Shown here: one piece after another, positions 61,362 to 64,000 of the stretch
How the letters are laid out: each line of letters starts with the position of its first letter
Numbering within the stretch: position 1 is the first letter of the stretch
From: an uncultured Prolixibacteraceae bacterium
GTDB lineage: Bacteria; Bacteroidota; Bacteroidia; Bacteroidales; Prolixibacteraceae
Assembly: GCA_937915865.1 (NCBI GenBank)
Contig: CALGIG010000022.1
Location: forward strand, 104,036 to 168,035
Length of the DNA: 64,000 nucleotides
Direction of reading: 5' to 3'
Notes under the pieces: generated by a model
The model's input: only the letters and a program-made list of their open reading frames with translations
The model's database searches: none
Told to the model about the DNA's origin: nothing
Program-made: the position numbers and the translations under genes

Positions 61362-62222
61362 TTAAAAAATCATTTTTTCGATCGGGATAACCAAAATTCC
61401 GGTAGCACCGGCGGCTTTCAACTTGCCGATAATTTCCCAGAAGTCTCTCTCTTCAATCACCGAGTGAACAGAACTCCATCCCTCTTCGGCCAGTGGCATT
61501 ACGGTTGGGCTTTTCATGCCGGGCAAATACGATTCGATTTCCGCCAGCTTTTCGTTTGGCGCGTTCAACAAAATGTACTTTTTCTTTTCGGCACGTTGAA
61601 CTGATTCCATGCGGAAAATCAATTCGTCCATTATAGCTTTCTTTTCATCAGAAAGATTAGGATTGGCAATTAAAACAGCTTCCGATTTTATTACAACCTC
61701 AACTTCTTTTAACCTGTTGCTTACCAAAGTACTCCCAGAACTCACGATATCGAAAATAGCATCGGCAAGACCTATTCCAGGGGCAATTTCAACCGATCCG
61801 TTAATCACATGAATATCAGCAGTTATATTCTTCTCTTTAAAAAAGTCTCGAAGAATTTCAGGATAGGAAGTAGCAATTTTTTTTCCATTGAAATACTCAA
61901 CGCCCTGGTAAATATCATCTTTCGGAATAGCCAATGAAAGCCGGCATTTGCTGAAACCCAGTCTTTTAGCAATCACCACACTTTCTTTCTTTTCGAGCAT
62001 TTCATTTTCGCCAACTACACCAATATCGGCAACTCCCATGGCTACAGCCTGCGGAATATCATCGTCGCGCAAAAAAAGAGCTTCGAGTGGAAAATTTGTT
62101 GCCGTTGAAATAAGCTTGCGTGTACTGAGCGGAAGTTTAATCCCAACTTCTTCAATCAGTTTAAGGGAGTCTTCATTTAACCGACCTTTTGTTTGAACTG
62201 CAATTTTTAAAATTCCTTCCAT
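61362..62222 (-). CDS. hisG: ATP phosphoribosyltransferase (long form)
   Basis: 286 aa. The catalytic domains include KIAVQTKGRLNEDSLKLIEE, GVADIGVVGENEML, and the PRPP-binding DAIFDIVSSGSTLVSNRL. The last ~75 residues are the ACT-like HisG C-terminal domain that mediates histidine feedback inhibition, so HisZ is not needed. First structural gene of the region, placed right after the attenuator terminator. Confidence 0.97.
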   Translation of the reverse strand: MEGILKIAVQTKGRLNEDSLKLIEEVGIKLPLSTRKLISTATNFPLEALFLRDDDIPQAVAMGVADIGVVGENEMLEKKESVVIAKRLGFSKCRLSLAIPKDDIYQGVEYFNGKKIATSYPEILRDFFKEKNITADIHVINGSVEIAPGIGLADAIFDIVSSGSTLVSNRLKEVEVVIKSEAVLIANPNLSDEKKAIMDELIFRMESVQRAEKKKYILLNAPNEKLAEIESYLPGMKSPTVMPLAEEGWSSVHSVIEERDFWEIIGKLKAAGATGILVIPIEKMIF

Positions 62223-62235
62223 TTTTAGGGGTTTA

Positions 62236-62271
62236 AAATAAAAAAGGCTTACCGTTTCTGGTAAGCCTTTT
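62236..62271 (-). terminator. his attenuator terminator (hairpin 3:4)
   Basis: On the minus strand an 11-bp stem AAAGGCTTACC / GGTAAGCCTTT with a 6-nt loop is followed by TTTTTTATTTT. It lies 14 bp upstream of the hisG ATG and downstream of the leader peptide. Its 5-prime arm can instead pair with 62309-62316, giving an antiterminator. Confidence 0.85.
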
Positions 62272-62303
62272 ATTGGGTTAATATCTTTAAAAACATCAAA
62301 ACA

Positions 62304-62349
62304 ATTACAGCCTACCTGCTCGATAGATTTCCATGATGATGGCCGTAAT
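62304..62349 (-). promoter_or_regulatory. his leader pairing regions 1 and 2 (antiterminator switch)
   Basis: Region 1 in RNA sense AUUACGGCC (62349-62341, over His and Gly codons) pairs over nine positions with GGCUGUAAU (62312-62304). Region 2 GGUAGGCU (62316-62309) pairs over eight positions with GGCUUACC, the 5-prime arm of the terminator. These are mutually exclusive, as in classical amino acid attenuation. Confidence 0.8.
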
Positions 62350-62368
62350 GTTTGTTTGTCTTAATCAT
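62312..62368 (-). CDS. hisL: Histidine operon leader peptide
   Basis: An 18-codon frame, MIKTNKHYGHHHGNLSSR, ends with TAG at 62312-62314. Four of eighteen codons are His, including three in a row. It lies between a promoter-like sequence and the attenuator hairpins, directly upstream of hisG. When charged tRNA-His is scarce the ribosome would stall on the His codons, cover region 1 and free region 2 to block the terminator. Confidence 0.88.
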   Translation of the reverse strand: MIKTNKHYGHHHGNLSSR

Positions 62369-62386
62369 TCTTAATTAAATATGCTG

Positions 62387-62417
62387 CAATGATAGTTATA
62401 ATCTGAAACTAAAACAA
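62387..62417 (-). promoter_or_regulatory. Candidate promoter of the his operon
   Basis: On the minus strand TTG (62417-62415), a 20-nt spacer and TATCATTG (62394-62387), one mismatch from TAnnTTTG. It is 19 bp upstream of the leader peptide start. Confidence 0.45.
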
Positions 62418-62537
62418 GACAAATAATTACAGTTTTTTTTAGTTTACATTTTATTAATATTCAAATCACAAGAAAATTTACCCAATAAAAAAACTTGACT
62501 AAAGATAAAATTTCAAAATTAGAAACATTTATATATG

Positions 62538-62568
62538 TTTGTACAATCGATTGCAAAACTAAACTTTG
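62538..62568 (+). promoter_or_regulatory. GH105 promoter with LacI-type operator in the spacer
   Basis: TTTG (62538-62541), an 18-nt spacer and TAAACTTTG (62560-62568) resemble the -33/-7 elements. The spacer contains TACAATCGATTGCA (62542-62555), a near-perfect palindrome with the AAnCGnTT core of LacI/GalR-family operators. It starts 38 bp upstream of the ATG. Confidence 0.5.
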
Positions 62569-62579
62569 AATAAACCAAA

Positions 62580-63680
62580 ATGAAAAAAACGATTTCCCTT
62601 GTGCTTGTTATCGTGTTTATTGCCTTGAATGGATTCACGAAAAACCAAAAAGATAAATGTTTCAAAACCAAAGAAATAAAAAAAGTAATGCTGAAAGCTG
62701 CCAAATGGCAATTTGCACATCCGAAACATGAATTGTGGGATTGGACAAATGGAGCTTTTTATGCAGGAGTTTCAGCCGCATATAAAGCGACAAAAGAAAA
62801 AACTTATCTGGAAGCCATGATGAAAATGGGCGAGGAAAACCAATGGAAACCAGGTCCACGCCTCCAACATGCCGACGACATTGCTATATGCCAAACATAC
62901 ATCGACATTTATCAATTGAAAAAAGATAAGGCTATAATTCAACCTTTTGTTGATAATATGGAAAAATTTATGGTTACGCCATTTCCGGTTAAAGGAATTG
63001 AAAAAATTACGTGGTGGTGGTGTGATGCTTTATTTATGGCCCCACCAGCCTTGGTAAAACTGTCGGTTGCAACCGGAGATATGCGGTATATGGAATGCAG
63101 CAATAAGTTATATCATGAATGTTATGATCTGTTGTACAATAAAGAAGAACATTTATTTGCCCGTGATTTGGGATATGTAATTAAAGGAGAAGCATCTGAC
63201 CGCTATGAAACAAATGGGGAAAAAATATTCTGGTCGAGAGGCAATGGTTGGGTCATGGGTGGTTTGGCTTTACTATTGAACGAATTACCAAAGGATAATA
63301 TAGAAAGAGCGTTCTTCGAACAGGTTTATAAAGAAATGGCAGATAAGATTGCGAGCATTCAACAGTCAGATGGACTTTGGAGGGCTAGTTTATTAGATCC
63401 TCTATCCTACCCTGGAGGTGAAGCTAGCGGTTCGGGCTTTTACACTTTTGCATTAGCATGGGGAATAAATAATGGGCTACTTAGTAAAGACAAATTTCTA
63501 CCAACAGTTCAGAAGGCATGGAAAGGTTTAAATGGATTAATTCAACCCGATGGACACGTTGGATGGTGCCAGCCAATTGGAGCAGATCCAAGGAAAAACT
63601 TTAGCGCCGATAGCTGGGAGGTATACGGAACTGGTGCCTTTCTTCTTGCAGGCAGTGAAATATTGAAACTAAAAAATTAG
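62580..63680 (+). CDS. Secreted glycoside hydrolase family 105 (unsaturated glucuronyl/rhamnogalacturonyl hydrolase)
   Basis: 366 aa. A signal peptide (about 1-20) is followed by an (alpha/alpha)6 barrel: WDWTNGAFYAGVSAAY, QHADDIAICQTYIDIY (Asp of the catalytic type), WWWCDALFMAPPALVKL, the highly conserved IFWSRGNGWVMGGLALLLNE and GEASGSGFYTFALAWGI. GH88/GH105 enzymes remove the unsaturated uronic acid left by pectin or ulvan lyases through hydration of the double bond. This suggests plant or algal polysaccharide use. No lyase or SusCD pair is inside the window; they may lie beyond the right edge. Confidence 0.93.
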   Translation: MKKTISLVLVIVFIALNGFTKNQKDKCFKTKEIKKVMLKAAKWQFAHPKHELWDWTNGAFYAGVSAAYKATKEKTYLEAMMKMGEENQWKPGPRLQHADDIAICQTYIDIYQLKKDKAIIQPFVDNMEKFMVTPFPVKGIEKITWWWCDALFMAPPALVKLSVATGDMRYMECSNKLYHECYDLLYNKEEHLFARDLGYVIKGEASDRYETNGEKIFWSRGNGWVMGGLALLLNELPKDNIERAFFEQVYKEMADKIASIQQSDGLWRASLLDPLSYPGGEASGSGFYTFALAWGINNGLLSKDKFLPTVQKAWKGLNGLIQPDGHVGWCQPIGADPRKNFSADSWEVYGTGAFLLAGSEILKLKN

Positions 63681-64000
63681 TTATCCCATATCATTTATCA
63701 AGGAAATGTTAAGCAATCTTAATTATTTCTAATTTTTTATAAGAATTTAATTTCAGATTTAAAATAGTAGCAAAAAAACTATTCCTTTGTAAAAAGGAGT
63801 CTAATAAAGCCAGGCATGTTCTCAATAATTCTTATACCTTTTTGAATTAGATGTTTGAAAAGAAATTAAGATTATAATTGAATTAATTAAGTTCTCTCTA
63901 AAAGGGGATACATTATAAAGAAGCGTGATTAGCTATATGAATAGCTAGGTTTTTATTGACCAATTTTGTTTGATTGGTTGATCTTGTTTGTGGTATGAAA
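63681..64000 (+). other. 320-bp AT-rich sequence without a recognised gene at the right edge
   Basis: Low-complexity AT-rich sequence downstream of the GH105 gene. I found no tRNA, no ORF above about 25 codons with a good start, and no strong hairpin. The next gene probably starts beyond the window. Confidence 0.6.

Overview
The window is a chromosomal segment of a Bacteroidota bacterium, probably order Marinilabiliales/Prolixibacteraceae (the order and family are inference). Evidence for the phylum: promoters of the TTG-N19-21-TAnnTTTG type, a type IX secretion (T9SS) type B sorting domain, Bacteroidota-specific families (DUF4290, DUF4494), bifunctional HisB and HisIE, and a second EF-G. No phage, insertion sequence or CRISPR array was seen.

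Layout. 1-4900: a hybrid sensor histidine kinase cut by the left edge, a secreted PHP-type hydrolase, the ABC-F factor EttA and a stand-alone receiver protein. 4950-22120: the complete str-S10-spc-alpha ribosomal supercluster on the minus strand (rpsL to rplQ), including fusA, secY, infA and rpoA and two genes too short for routine ORF calling (rpmJ, rpmD). 22300-25950: a C39-peptidase ABC exporter with its HlyD-type adaptor. 26300-28670: a second EF-G that lacks the switch II histidine. 28750-34951: a secreted protein, two methyltransferase-like genes, a GT-C glycosyltransferase and a T9SS cargo protein. 35143-42286: pcrA/uvrD, DUF4290, murA (Asp in place of the active-site Cys), a TlpA-like thioredoxin, grpE and dnaJ on the plus strand. 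42366-48460: mltG, a flavodiiron protein, DUF4494, an unknown gene and typA.

48620-62420 is one long minus-strand histidine region. Its order is hisL leader/attenuator, hisG, EamA transporter, hisD, hisC, four-helix-bundle gene, hisB, purU, tlpA-like, hisH, hisA, satD-like, DUF3307, coiled-coil membrane protein, hisF, beta-barrel-like protein, hisIE. All histidine enzymes except a HisN-type activity (supplied here by the N-terminal half of HisB) are present. The operon is interrupted by non-his genes, by GC-rich and AT-rich palindromic repeats, and by a tRNA-Glu(CTC) gene on the opposite strand. The leader encodes an 18-residue peptide with four His codons and can form classical 1:2, 2:3 and 3:4 hairpins. 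The window ends with a GH105 gene whose promoter spacer holds a LacI-type palindrome.

The most novel-looking item is the satD-like/DUF3307/coiled-coil module between hisA and hisF. The first protein combines a cyclase-like half with a C-terminal HTH. The 86-bp gap upstream holds three AACC-N6-GGTT palindromes at an exact 29-bp pitch over a nearly leaderless promoter.
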